Shown here piece after piece: positions 7,667 to 15,911 of a stretch of 64,000 bases of DNA (positions are counted from its first letter, which is position 1; the number at the start of each line of letters is the position of its first letter). Source of the stretch: an uncultured Bacteroidia bacterium (lineage in GTDB: Bacteria; Bacteroidota; Bacteroidia; Bacteroidales; F082); contig CADCIH010000012.1 of assembly GCA_902801465.1 (NCBI GenBank), positions 1-64,000 on the forward strand, written 5' to 3'. The position numbers were made by a program, and so were the translations under genes. The notes beneath the pieces were generated by a model. That model had not been told where the DNA came from, did no database searches, and worked only from the letters and a program-made list of their open reading frames with translations.

Positions 7667-8227
7667 ATGAACAACCCTCTCAATACCGGGCTTTTCGACC
7701 GTGCAACCGTCTTCGCCACACAAGCCCATAGCGGCACCGAACGCCGTGGCAAAGGCTATCCCTATATCATCCATTGCATGGAAGCAGCCAGCATCGTAGC
7801 CACCATCACCAACGACCCCGAGATGCTTGCGGCAACCATTCTGCACGATACAGTGGAGGATACCTCGGTGACCATCGAGCAGATCCGCTCCGAATTTGGC
7901 AACCGTGTGGCCGACTTGGTGGCGCATGAGACCGCTCCATCGCCAGACGACGCTCCTTGGCGCAATCGCAAGGAAGCTCAACTGGCTCAACTAACCCAAG
8001 CACCTTACGACAGCAAGGTGGTGGCCCTGGGTGACAAACTCTCGAACATGCGGGCCCTGGCAGCCGATTACAAGACTATCGGCGACCAGCTTTGGAAGCG
8101 TTTCCACGCTCCCAACGGCAAAGAAGATGTCGCTTGGTATTACCGCTCCCTGGCCGAAGCGCTCTCTGAATTGGAAGAAACAGCCGCTTATCAGGAATTT
8201 GTCAAATTGATTTCCGATACTTTTTGA
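7667..8227 (+). CDS. HD-domain (p)ppGpp hydrolase (MESH1/SpoT-hydrolase-like)
   Basis: A 186-residue protein equal to a stand-alone SpoT hydrolase domain. Motifs in order: AHSGTERRGKGYPYIIHCMEAA (~20-41), the metal-binding HDTVEDT (~60-66) and ALGDKLSNMRAL (~120-131). It probably removes the 3' pyrophosphate of (p)ppGpp, balancing the synthetase encoded 1 bp upstream. Its stop codon abuts the stop of convergent wecB with no bases between. It could act on another nucleotide, but the tight pairing with a synthetase favours alarmone turnover. Confidence 0.82.
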   Translation: MNNPLNTGLFDRATVFATQAHSGTERRGKGYPYIIHCMEAASIVATITNDPEMLAATILHDTVEDTSVTIEQIRSEFGNRVADLVAHETAPSPDDAPWRNRKEAQLAQLTQAPYDSKVVALGDKLSNMRALAADYKTIGDQLWKRFHAPNGKEDVAWYYRSLAEALSELEETAAYQEFVKLISDTF

Positions 8228-9334
8228 TTAAAAGCTTTCCAACATCATCTCCAGCATGAATTCCGCTGCATGGCCATTGCCGAAAATTTCGGGGAAATCG
8301 ACAGGAGGCTGCTGCAGGTAATGACGGCTGGCTTCCAGGATCTTGCCAAAGTCTGCGTCCGTCAAAATGCCGGCGCCGGTCTCAACGATTTCCACCCACT
8401 CGGTCTCAGGGCGCATGATGACACAGGGTTTCTGAAAGAAATACGATTCTTTCTGCACACCGCCCGAGTCGGTGAGAATCAACTGGGCGTGTTTCTCCAG
8501 TTGGATCATCTCCAAAAACGAGACGGGCTCGATGACAATGACGTTGTCGGCATGGAAGTCTCCTGCTTTCTTGCGCGTGCGGGGATGCATGGGCAACACT
8601 ATGGTGATTTCTTTGGAGAGTTCCTTGAAAGCTTCCAAAATGGCATTCAAACGCTCGGATTGGTCAGTGTTGCTGTCCCGGTGCAAAGTGGCCAGCACGT
8701 AGGGCTTACCTTCCAAGCCAAGTTGTTTCAAGACTTGTGCTTTCTGGTCGGCGACCTTGGAGAAGTGCAAACTGTTGTCGTACATGATGTCGCCACAATG
8801 ATATACCTTGGGATGGTCGATGTCATAAGGGCCGTCGTTATCTATGGGAAAACCTTCGCGTACCAGATTGTCCAGTCCTGCATGGGTAGGGGTGAAGAGC
8901 AGGGTGGAGCAGTGGTCGCACACGATGCGGTTGATCTCCTCGGGCATGCTCTTGTTGAACGAGCGCAGTCCGGCTTCGATGTGGACCACTGGCACGTGAA
9001 TCTTGGAGGCGGCCACGGCACCGGCCAAGGTGGAGTTGGTGTCACCATACAACACGAGGCAGTCGGGCTTCTCATCCAGTAGAATCTTTTCGATGCCTTC
9101 GATCATCTTGGCGGTCTGTACGCCGTGCGTGGCGGAACCCACATGTAGGTTGTAGTCGGGGTGGGGGATGCCCAGCTCGTCGAAAAACACCTGCGACATG
9201 TTGTCGTCGTAATGCTGCCCCGTATGCACTATGATTTCCTGGATGCGCTCTGCATAATGACTCTTGATGGCGCGGCTCAGTGCTGCGGCCTTGATGATCT
9301 GGGGCCTTGCCCCGATGACGGTGACGATTTTCAT
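8228..9334 (-). CDS. wecB: UDP-N-acetylglucosamine 2-epimerase
   Basis: A 368-residue cytosolic enzyme starting MKIVTVIGARPQIIKAAALS. It has the family motifs HTGQHYDDNMSQVFF, VLYGDTNSTLAGA, HIEAGLRSFNKSMPEEINR and LTDSGGVQKES. It converts UDP-GlcNAc to UDP-ManNAc for surface polysaccharide synthesis. Length is normal. It lies 6 bp downstream of radC and may be cotranscribed with it. Confidence 0.94.
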   Translation of the reverse strand: MKIVTVIGARPQIIKAAALSRAIKSHYAERIQEIIVHTGQHYDDNMSQVFFDELGIPHPDYNLHVGSATHGVQTAKMIEGIEKILLDEKPDCLVLYGDTNSTLAGAVAASKIHVPVVHIEAGLRSFNKSMPEEINRIVCDHCSTLLFTPTHAGLDNLVREGFPIDNDGPYDIDHPKVYHCGDIMYDNSLHFSKVADQKAQVLKQLGLEGKPYVLATLHRDSNTDQSERLNAILEAFKELSKEITIVLPMHPRTRKKAGDFHADNVIVIEPVSFLEMIQLEKHAQLILTDSGGVQKESYFFQKPCVIMRPETEWVEIVETGAGILTDADFGKILEASRHYLQQPPVDFPEIFGNGHAAEFMLEMMLESF

Positions 9335-9340
9335 GATTTA

Positions 9341-10039
9341 TTAATTCATCATGCCGTTTTCGGCGAAGCTAAAATACGAATTTTCTCCGATAATGAGGTG
9401 GTCGAGGACGTTGATGTCCAAAATTTTTCCTGCAGAGATGATTTTCTTGGTCAATAATTGGTCTTCCTTACTGGGTCGAGCCACTCCTGAAGGGTGATTG
9501 TGGCAGATCATGAGGGCGGTGGCTTCCTTCAGCAATGCGTTCTTGAAGATGACCTTGGGGTCGGCCATCGTCTTTGTGATGCCTCCAATGCTGATGCGCT
9601 CGGTCTTGATGATCTTATTGCCTTGGTTGAGGTAGGCAACCACGAAATGCTCCTTGGTGGGGTCGTCTATGAGGGCGAGGAAAGTCTCGTAAGCCTCTTG
9701 GCTGTTGTTGATGGACTTGCGCTGCTCAGGCGAGGTGAGGCTCCAACGACGGCCTAGTTCCAATGCGGCCATGATGCTCACGGCTTTGGCCTCGCCGATG
9801 CCTTTATGCTGTTTTAGTTCGTCAATATTGAGTTTCGAGAGGTCGTAGAGGTTGTCGCCGATAGCGCTCAGCATCTGCCTGGCCAGTTCCACGGCGGATA
9901 ACTCGCCACTGCCCGAGCCAATCAAAATGGCAATGAGTTCAGCATTGCTCAGCGCCCCCTTGCCTTTGGCAATCATCTTCTCACGGGGACGGTCATCGGC
10001 AGCCCAATGCTTGATGGTTTTGCGACTGGTATTAATCAT
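9341..10039 (-). CDS. radC: RadC-family DNA repair/JAB1-MPN protein
   Basis: A 232-residue protein from the ATG at 10039 (MINTSRKTIKHWAADDRPREK). An N-terminal helix-hairpin-helix region (LKQHKGIGEAKAVSIMAALE) precedes the RadC/MPN domain, whose zinc-site motifs are HFVVAYLN and ICHNHPSGVARPSKED. The physiological role of chromosomal RadC is not settled. Confidence 0.93.
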   Translation of the reverse strand: MINTSRKTIKHWAADDRPREKMIAKGKGALSNAELIAILIGSGSGELSAVELARQMLSAIGDNLYDLSKLNIDELKQHKGIGEAKAVSIMAALELGRRWSLTSPEQRKSINNSQEAYETFLALIDDPTKEHFVVAYLNQGNKIIKTERISIGGITKTMADPKVIFKNALLKEATALMICHNHPSGVARPSKEDQLLTKKIISAGKILDINVLDHLIIGENSYFSFAENGMMN

Positions 10040-10097
10040 TGCTATATGATTATTTAAATGAGGTCGCAAATATAATTAAACTATTTCAACTAACCAA

Positions 10098-10126
10098 AAA
10101 AACCTCCCCTAATTGCTTAGAGGAGG
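10098..10126 (-). terminator. Intrinsic terminator of rpsT
   Basis: On the minus strand GGAGG... CCTCC pairing (10122-10126 with 10103-10107) is followed by a run of T. It lies 25 bp after the rpsT stop. Confidence 0.7.
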
Positions 10127-10151
10127 CCAACATTATGATGAAAAAACTCTA

Positions 10152-10406
10152 TTAAGCCAACTTGGCGGTGTATCTCGAGAGCTTTGACTTCAGATTACCG
10201 GCTTTGTTCTTGTGGATGATGCCGCGCTTGGCAACCTTGTCGATGATGGAATACATTCTCGACAGCTGGCTCTCGGCCTCTGATTTGTCGGTAAGGGTTC
10301 TGAATTTTCTGACTTCGTTACGCATCGACTTGGCGTAGTAACGGTTGTGCAGACGTCTCTTTTCAGTTTGACGGATACGTTTGATTGAAGATTTGTGATT
10401 TGCCAT
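10152..10406 (-). CDS. rpsT: 30S ribosomal protein bS20
   Basis: An 84-residue basic, all-helical protein starting [21 protein letters not shown], the bS20 signature, and ending in a second conserved helix ([23 protein letters not shown]). It is monocistronic, with its own promoter and terminator. Confidence 0.96.
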   Translation of the reverse strand: MANHKSSIKRIRQTEKRRLHNRYYAKSMRNEVRKFRTLTDKSEAESQLSRMYSIIDKVAKRGIIHKNKAGNLKSKLSRYTAKLA

Positions 10407-10450
10407 TTTCTAAATATCTCTTTTTTGTTTCTTCTTTTCTAATCGGGCTG

Positions 10451-10479
10451 CAAAATTACAACTTTTTTTGATATGCAAA
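10451..10479 (-). promoter_or_regulatory. Promoter of rpsT
   Basis: Minus strand TTTG (10476-10479), a 17-bp spacer, and TAATTTTG (10451-10458) give both elements of the Bacteroidota consensus 45 bp upstream of the ATG. Confidence 0.65.
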
Positions 10480-10505
10480 TTATTTTACGAGAATTTTTTT
10501 GGCTT

Positions 10506-11786
10506 TTATGCTTCAAAAGTCATTTTATCCTCGTTCTCTTTATGCTTTATCTCGTTGAGTGTTACGTCGATAAAGCTGTTTCTTTCGATGTTTTCACCCA
10601 TGGTCTGAATCGGAATATAATTCTCCCCATAACCTCTCGCTATACCCTTTGAATCAATTCTCTCCACCAACATCCTTTGGGTTTTGCCTTTCATCATCTC
10701 GAAATACTTGAGTTTGTTCTCCAAGGAGATGCCTCTCATAATCTCGCTTCGCCGCGTCTTTTCAGGTTCGGGCACCTGGTCGGGCATGGCTGCGGCTTTG
10801 GTGCCAGTGCGTTTGGAGTATTTGAAGGTGTGAATGTGGCTGAAGCCGATTTCACGTGCGAAGTCGCAGCTTTCCTGGAAGGTCTCCTCGGTCTCTCCCG
10901 GGAATCCCACGATGATGTCGGTGGTGAGGTTGAAGTCGGGTCTGAAGGCCTTGATGCGCTGGCACATCTCACGGAATTGTTCGGCGGAGTAGAAGCGGTG
11001 CATGCGTTTCAAGGTGTCTTCCGAGCCGCTTTGCAGGCAGATGTGCATGTGAGGGGCGAGTTTCTCGTGTTGGAACAGCTGCAGGAAACGGTCGCTGAAC
11101 TGGTCGGGTTCGATGGAGGAGACCCTGACGCGGAAATCGCCCTTTATATTAATAATGTGTTCAACCAAGGTCTCGAAATTGGTGTCGCCGTCATGATAAC
11201 GTCCCATGTTGACTCCAGTGAGCACGATTTCCTTAAATCCATGGTCTACTACTTTTCGGATGTTTTCGTAGATGTCGTTGGCGGGGCGGCTGGTCGACCT
11301 TCCTCTGACCATGGGGATGATACAATAGGAGCAGAAGTTGTTGCAGCCGTCGTGGATTTTGATGAGGCTTCGGGTGTGGAAGGTGTCGTAGGCAGGCTGG
11401 TAGCTGAATAGGTCGCGGTCGTAGCCTTCGGGGTCGCTATGGCCTGTCTTGAAGTGTTCGTCCACGATGTCGAAGATGGCCGATTTGCGCTCGTTGTCGA
11501 TGACATAGTCGGCAATACCCTCCTGGATCAGTTCCTCTTTCCGGTGGTTGACCATGCACCCCGTGACCACGATTAAAGCCTCGGGATTCTTCCTTCGGAT
11601 CTGGTGGATGGCCTGTCGGCATTTCTGGTCGCTGGTATTGGTGACGGTGCAGGTGTTCACCACGAAAATGTCGGCCTCGCCAGAATCCACAATTTCATAT
11701 CCACCTGCTTTGAACCTCGATGCCAAGGCATCGGTTTCGTAAAGGTTCAGGCGGCAACCTAATGTTTTGAAGGAGATTTTTTTCAT
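10506..11786 (-). CDS. mtaB: tRNA N6-threonylcarbamoyladenosine 2-methylthiotransferase
   Basis: A 426-residue radical-SAM methylthiotransferase. The N-terminal UPF0004 domain (MKKISFKTLGCRLNLYETDAL, then VVNTCTVTN and VVTGCM) supplies the auxiliary cluster cysteines. The radical-SAM motif is CNNFCSYCIIP, and a TRAM-like C-terminus follows. The sequence KTLGCRLNLYE points to the MtaB subgroup (ms2t6A37 in tRNA) rather than MiaB or RimO. Its start overlaps the stop of the upstream AlbA_2 gene by 4 bp. Confidence 0.92.
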   Translation of the reverse strand: MKKISFKTLGCRLNLYETDALASRFKAGGYEIVDSGEADIFVVNTCTVTNTSDQKCRQAIHQIRRKNPEALIVVTGCMVNHRKEELIQEGIADYVIDNERKSAIFDIVDEHFKTGHSDPEGYDRDLFSYQPAYDTFHTRSLIKIHDGCNNFCSYCIIPMVRGRSTSRPANDIYENIRKVVDHGFKEIVLTGVNMGRYHDGDTNFETLVEHIINIKGDFRVRVSSIEPDQFSDRFLQLFQHEKLAPHMHICLQSGSEDTLKRMHRFYSAEQFREMCQRIKAFRPDFNLTTDIIVGFPGETEETFQESCDFAREIGFSHIHTFKYSKRTGTKAAAMPDQVPEPEKTRRSEIMRGISLENKLKYFEMMKGKTQRMLVERIDSKGIARGYGENYIPIQTMGENIERNSFIDVTLNEIKHKENEDKMTFEA

Positions 11787-13666
11787 GTGTCGGCCTCCTT
11801 TCGTCTGGCACGGTATTTTTGTCTTGGATGGTTGGGAATGTTCTCGTACATCTTTTCAAGGACATTTGTCATTTGAGGCAAGACCTTGTTTCTGAGATAC
11901 TTTCTGTTACGTCCAATAAAAACGGAAATATCATCCAATGTTCGCCATTCAGTACAGTATTCAACAATTAATTCTCTTAACTTTTCCTTTGAATAATGCT
12001 TTTTGGAGGTTGCCACCTTTTGGTCGGAGGTTGCCACCTTTTGGTCGGAGGTTGCAACCTTTTGGTCAGAGGTTGCCACCTTTCGGTCAGAGGTTGCCAC
12101 CTTTCGGTCGGAGGTTGCCACCTTTCGGTCGGAGGTTGCCACCTTTCCCTTCTTAAATAAATCAACACCATAAACATGATACTTTGTTCCTCTCCCATAT
12201 CCCGAAGATTCCAGTAATTGAAGTTTACATAGTTTCCCTAACATTTTCGAGATATCCGCTTTATGCATTTCCAAAGCATATTGCAATCTTTCATTGGAGA
12301 TTTCTTCCTCGGAATAAGCCAAAGCCAATGCCATCAATTGATTATGGTCAAGGGTATCTAGTTTGTTGCCAAACATTTTTTGCAATGTCTCCTTGAGATC
12401 GTTGTCTAATAACGATTCCATGGAAAGCGTAAGTACGACTTTATTTGGCCGTTTTTTCTCAAAAAGATAAGGTCGTTTCCAATTCAACTCTTTCCAGCCA
12501 TTTAGAATCTTGTCAACGCCGCTTCCAGCCTTTTCGGCAGACCCTAAGAAAGTAAACATTGTCTGAAGATACTTGTTTCTGCAGATGCTTTCACCTCCTT
12601 GATAGTACTGTTTCAGCGAAATTAGCATGATGCCGGGATTTGAGAAAACCATTTTGTTATGGTATTTATAGATGTTCAGTGAAGCGTTTTCCGTATAATC
12701 AGCATGAATCAATGCGTTCACCAGAGCTTCTCTGACAGCTACATGGGCGGGGGTTTCTGTTTTGCGCTGGTTTTCTTCCAAGATAAATGGTTTAGGCAAA
12801 AAGTTTTGAAGAATTGGCAATACCCTACTATAGAACTGAAACAGGTTCGATTCCCAATTGCCATCCGGGCAAATGCGATTAATCCATCTGTCTTTTGGAT
12901 CTTCTATTTCCTGATAATCTGGGAAAAAGTTTGGGTTTTCGTCCATGATAGCGCTGTATGTTCCAAACATCAGCAATCCGGCATACGTTAGTCCGGATTC
13001 TCCTGTTTTTCTATCTTTTCTGAGCACATTTAACTTCTCAAGAAAAGTGTCTTCTGGTAATGAATTCCATACATGGTCGGGATTCCATTGCTCAAACTTG
13101 CGACGATACTGCTTGATTGACTCGGGGTCCAAATCATTTTTACTGAAGTTCTTTATTATTCTTCCATCCACAGGGTTTGCTAGGTTCGCATCAGCGAACA
13201 TGCTGTTTACTTCTTCGCGTGAACAATGGTAGTCGCCATCCAAATCACGGCGATAGGTTCCAGTATAGGGGTCAAGTCCGCAAAATACAGGCCTTAAGCT
13301 TCTATCCACTCTTGGTATATAGAAAAACAGGAAATAGGATCCTTTGAATTCTACGGCCTGTACGTCGTTTTCATTCAGCAAAGGAATGTTCACAATCTGT
13401 TTGTTGTGCATCCCATTGAAAAAGTCTTTCTCGTATTGCTCAACTTGTTCTTTTGTGAGACCGTCAAGGTAAAACCGCCCATCCTTCTCCTTGATGCCAA
13501 AAATGATGGCTCCTCCATCGGTATTGGCAAACGACGAATAGGTTTCCCACATTGAATGGGGGAAACCGCCTTTCGCCGTCTTGAACTCCATATCATTGGA
13601 TTCCTTGTCTTCAAGCAACCGCTCCAGTATGGGTTGCAGATCCTCGTATTCGTAAATTCGTCTCAT
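11783..13666 (-). CDS. AlbA_2 (Schlafen-like) DNA-binding plus ATPase-like transcriptional regulator with heptapeptide repeats
   Basis: A 627-residue protein. Residues ~15-130 form an AlbA_2/divergent AAA-4 domain (NDMEFKTAKGGFP, SSFANTDGGAIIFGIKE). Residues ~290-420 form a HATPase_c_4-like region with VREALVNALIHADYTENASL and GSAEKAGSGVDKIL. A winged-helix-like region follows (~440-500), then seven tandem KVATSDR/KVATSDQ heptads (~507-555) and a final helix-rich tail. Such proteins are usually regarded as putative regulators; the target is unknown. The repeat tract is encoded by a 21-bp minisatellite. The 4-bp overlap with mtaB suggests cotranscription. Confidence 0.8.
   Translation of the reverse strand: MRRIYEYEDLQPILERLLEDKESNDMEFKTAKGGFPHSMWETYSSFANTDGGAIIFGIKEKDGRFYLDGLTKEQVEQYEKDFFNGMHNKQIVNIPLLNENDVQAVEFKGSYFLFFYIPRVDRSLRPVFCGLDPYTGTYRRDLDGDYHCSREEVNSMFADANLANPVDGRIIKNFSKNDLDPESIKQYRRKFEQWNPDHVWNSLPEDTFLEKLNVLRKDRKTGESGLTYAGLLMFGTYSAIMDENPNFFPDYQEIEDPKDRWINRICPDGNWESNLFQFYSRVLPILQNFLPKPFILEENQRKTETPAHVAVREALVNALIHADYTENASLNIYKYHNKMVFSNPGIMLISLKQYYQGGESICRNKYLQTMFTFLGSAEKAGSGVDKILNGWKELNWKRPYLFEKKRPNKVVLTLSMESLLDNDLKETLQKMFGNKLDTLDHNQLMALALAYSEEEISNERLQYALEMHKADISKMLGKLCKLQLLESSGYGRGTKYHVYGVDLFKKGKVATSDRKVATSDRKVATSDRKVATSDQKVATSDQKVATSDQKVATSKKHYSKEKLRELIVEYCTEWRTLDDISVFIGRNRKYLRNKVLPQMTNVLEKMYENIPNHPRQKYRARRKEADT
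12005..12145. repeat. 21-bp minisatellite, seven copies, within the AlbA_2 gene
   Basis: Seven near-identical units with a period of exactly 21 bp, the seventh partial. The core read on + is GGAGGTTGCCACCTT followed by TTGGTC or TCGGTC. Three units carry TTGGTC (Gln) and three carry TCGGTC (Arg), and one core has a silent CC-to-AC change. The period is a multiple of three, so copy-number change keeps the reading frame. Confidence 0.95.
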
Positions 13667-13715
13667 CAGATGCAGCCGCTAATCAAGTTAGTGTTGGTTT
13701 TGTGATTTAATGCTG

Positions 13716-13723
13716 CAAAGATA
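13716..13723 (-). promoter_or_regulatory. Promoter -7 element for the AlbA_2-mtaB unit
   Basis: Minus strand TATCTTTG, 49 bp upstream of the ATG at 13666. No clear -33 element. Confidence 0.5.
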
Positions 13724-13755
13724 TGGAATTCTTTTTTTAAATATTAAATAATGGA

Positions 13756-13956
13756 TCAGAAATTACTGCAATCAACTACCGAATGACGACGGCTCACATG
13801 CTCTACCATCCATTGGATACGTTCACGGAGTTTCATCTCATAGTCGTTTTTCACCTTAAAATAGGCTATTTTCTTTGAATCAGCAATGTTTTTGCTTTTA
13901 ATTTGTCCACGAAACGCTTTTTTCTTTTCGAGGATGATTAGCGAACACTTATTCAT
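13756..13956 (-). CDS. Small hypothetical protein or gene remnant
   Basis: A 66-codon frame with an ATG start, rich in Lys/Arg, ending RERIQWMVEHVSRRHSVVDCSNF. I recognise no domain. It lies in a gene-poor stretch beside short repeated motifs and could equally be the remains of a longer gene. Listed because it is the only ATG-started frame of this length between the AlbA_2 gene and the CsgG cassette. Confidence 0.3.
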   Translation of the reverse strand: MNKCSLIILEKKKAFRGQIKSKNIADSKKIAYFKVKNDYEMKLRERIQWMVEHVSRRHSVVDCSNF

Positions 13957-14251
13957 CCATGAAATGTGTTTTTTCTGTTTCGTGGATGATTAGGGAGTGT
14001 CTATTTGCCTACATTTGACTTTCCCTGAAAAAGGTTGACAGATTTGGGAAGGTTAAACTGATATTTAACCACGACTTTTAGTGCTTCAAACAATGAAACG
14101 CCTAATAAATAAAGCGGAGCTTTCGTATCAAAATCCATGACACTTCCAGCACCGCTTTTTCGATGGCTCAATGCCACTCGTTTCGTTCCACATGTAGAAA
14201 CAGGACGGGAACTTGTTCAACTCTCGGACATCCATCCATTTGACACAAGGT
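13957..14251. other. Intergenic stretch with repeated GGATGATTAG motifs
   Basis: Together with 13667-13755 this is the longest gene-poor stretch here. GGATGATTAG occurs twice, inside 13929-13944 and 13981-13996, 52 bp apart. A 9-bp inverted repeat CCACGAAAC/GTTTCGTGG pairs 13907-13915 with 13977-13985. A 45-codon minus-strand frame (14138 down to 14001, starting MDFDTKAPLYLLGVSLFEAL) reads like protein but has no recognised family. The composition suggests decayed mobile or dispersed-repeat DNA. No terminator is obvious. Confidence 0.4.
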
Positions 14252-15325
14252 TCATTTCTCACAAACAGGTCTAATAGAAAAGCCATTAGCACGGCCTGAA
14301 CCGCTACGATCAAGAATATCGCATCCACTTGAATCAAAATTAAAGTACCATGCACAGAACGGGTAGACAGAATTGAGAGATCTTGACCAATAAAGCCCTG
14401 AAACTTTTTCTCCGGTATACACGGATCCGAAGTGCATACCTGCAGCTGGCAAGAAAAGACTTACACCATTACTTGCGGTAAAGAGTCTACCAATAACACC
14501 ATTTTGAACAGTCCACTTATTTGTGGTGTTTTGCAACAATTCGTCCCACTGCTCTTTTGATGGCATATGCCAATTACCACCCCATCTGATTGAAGCTGCG
14601 TCATCTCCATTCTGCAAAGCTATCAAACCATCCACGAAACCTTCATTACCAAAACTGCGATTAGTGCAATACTTTGTTAATTTCATACAGTCGTCATTTG
14701 CATATTTATAATGTTCCCAATCAAACATTAATTTATTGCCTGTCTCACCCCATGCATAATAATTGCCAAAGCTCTCCGGAGTTTCAGCCCCCACATTACA
14801 GGTAGCCCACAACGTGCCACTCGGCAGATTAAAGTCAACATATTCGTGGCCATCTACAATGCCGTAGCCGCCAAACAATTTAGTGCCCAATTCAACGCAA
14901 GCCGATTTAATCTCAGAAGCCGAACTACCACACAACACATCGTATGCGATGCCGAATTCGCCAGTTTCAACATCAAGCATCTTCACAATAATGTAGAAAT
15001 CTGACCCATCGGTGCTTGCTTCAGGTACTATGATATACTGAACACCAGCCATTTCACCCAATCGTTTTATATCTGACTCTTTCACTGCTCCAGAACGTTG
15101 GAAATTGTGTTCTTTTATTATAGCATCAAATGAAGTTCGGTCATAACCTATAAAGCCCACTGCATTTGATATTGCGGTTTCCATGCCACCACGTACTATA
15201 GTACTTTGTAACCCTGTAATGCTATTGTCACTACATTTGGTCTCCCAAACGGCAACTTTTTTAGTTTGTGCCGTAAGAGCAAAAGTAACTGCCAACAACA
15301 CGACAGTTAGAATGGATTTCTTCAT
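14252..15325 (-). CDS. Secreted CsgG/LpoB-like protein with FISUMP-type C-terminal domain
   Basis: A 357-residue protein starting MKKSILTVVLLAVTFALTAQ (signal peptide); the ATG at 15325 is preferred to the long N-terminal extension. Residues ~21-155 are a CsgG/LpoB-like domain (TKKVAVWETK, RGGMETAISN, HNFQRSGAVKESDIKRLGEM, KMLDVETGE). From ~165 a FISUMP/Fib_succ_major domain follows (VDFNLPSGTLWATCNVGAE, NYYAWGETG, ending GFSIRPVCEK). It shares its N-terminal half closely with the product of 17536-18771, which has a different C-terminal domain. It is the last gene of the cassette, 13 bp after the LPP20-like gene. Confidence 0.8.
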   Translation of the reverse strand: MKKSILTVVLLAVTFALTAQTKKVAVWETKCSDNSITGLQSTIVRGGMETAISNAVGFIGYDRTSFDAIIKEHNFQRSGAVKESDIKRLGEMAGVQYIIVPEASTDGSDFYIIVKMLDVETGEFGIAYDVLCGSSASEIKSACVELGTKLFGGYGIVDGHEYVDFNLPSGTLWATCNVGAETPESFGNYYAWGETGNKLMFDWEHYKYANDDCMKLTKYCTNRSFGNEGFVDGLIALQNGDDAASIRWGGNWHMPSKEQWDELLQNTTNKWTVQNGVIGRLFTASNGVSLFLPAAGMHFGSVYTGEKVSGLYWSRSLNSVYPFCAWYFNFDSSGCDILDRSGSGRANGFSIRPVCEK

Positions 15326-15338
15326 TTTTAGTATAGTT

Positions 15339-15905
15339 TTAATTTCCTTTGGCTGCGTCAATAATGGCTTGGTTGGCATCGATGAATTGTTGGAGGTCGT
15401 CGCCACCGAGGTTGTCGGGCTTGAAGCCCGAAGCGGCATCAAGGAGTTTGACGTAGCGGTCGCCTCGGATGCCCACCTTGGCGATGACATGGTAGAGCCC
15501 AGTGCTTTCGTCGTAGGTCGACTCTGCTTCTCCAAAAGGCTCGCTGGCGTGCTGGATGCTGGTGCTCACCTGCTGCCAATGCGACTTGAGGGCTTTCTGC
15601 ACGTTGCCATTGACGGCAATCGCGGCACGTTCAGATTCAGCCAACACCGCATTCTCGATAACGCGCGAAATGGCAGTATAAGCCTCCAACTGGGCCATCT
15701 CCACGGCCAACGATTCCACATCGGCCTCGGCCATGCCGGCAAACCAACGATAGGGCCGACGAATGAGGTCGGTGCCGTCTTCGTTGAGGGTTTCAACCAT
15801 CTCAATACCCTGCGTCTTGATGGTTTTTGTCACATTTTGCGCGTTCGTTGCCATTGCCGTTGCCATGGTTGCGGTAAGCAGCATGATTTTCATTGAATTG
15901 TTCAT
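15339..15905 (-). CDS. Secreted LPP20-like protein
   Basis: A 188-residue protein with a signal peptide (cleavage near NAQ, ~residue 23) and an LPP20-like domain: WFAGMAEADVESLAVEMAQL, then AISRVIENAVLAESE and YHVIAKVGIRGDRYVKLLD. It is clearly paralogous to the lipoprotein at 22575-23201 (shared IENAVLAESER, FKP-NL-GDDL and AAKGN ending) but has lost the lipobox. LPP20 domains resemble the N-terminal domain of flagellar FlgT. The role here is unknown. It starts 6 bp after the transglutaminase gene. Confidence 0.75.
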   Translation of the reverse strand: MNNSMKIMLLTATMATAMATNAQNVTKTIKTQGIEMVETLNEDGTDLIRRPYRWFAGMAEADVESLAVEMAQLEAYTAISRVIENAVLAESERAAIAVNGNVQKALKSHWQQVSTSIQHASEPFGEAESTYDESTGLYHVIAKVGIRGDRYVKLLDAASGFKPDNLGGDDLQQFIDANQAIIDAAKGN

Positions 15906-15911
15906 AGTGTT

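Noticed and set aside
8270-9082. 270-codon plus-strand frame opposite wecB
   Set aside because: The minus-strand wecB product has full family motifs; the antisense frame has no recognisable domain and follows from codon bias.
12005-12145. Possible CRISPR array
   Set aside because: The 21-bp units are directly adjacent without spacers and code in frame for KVATSDR/Q heptads, so this is a minisatellite.
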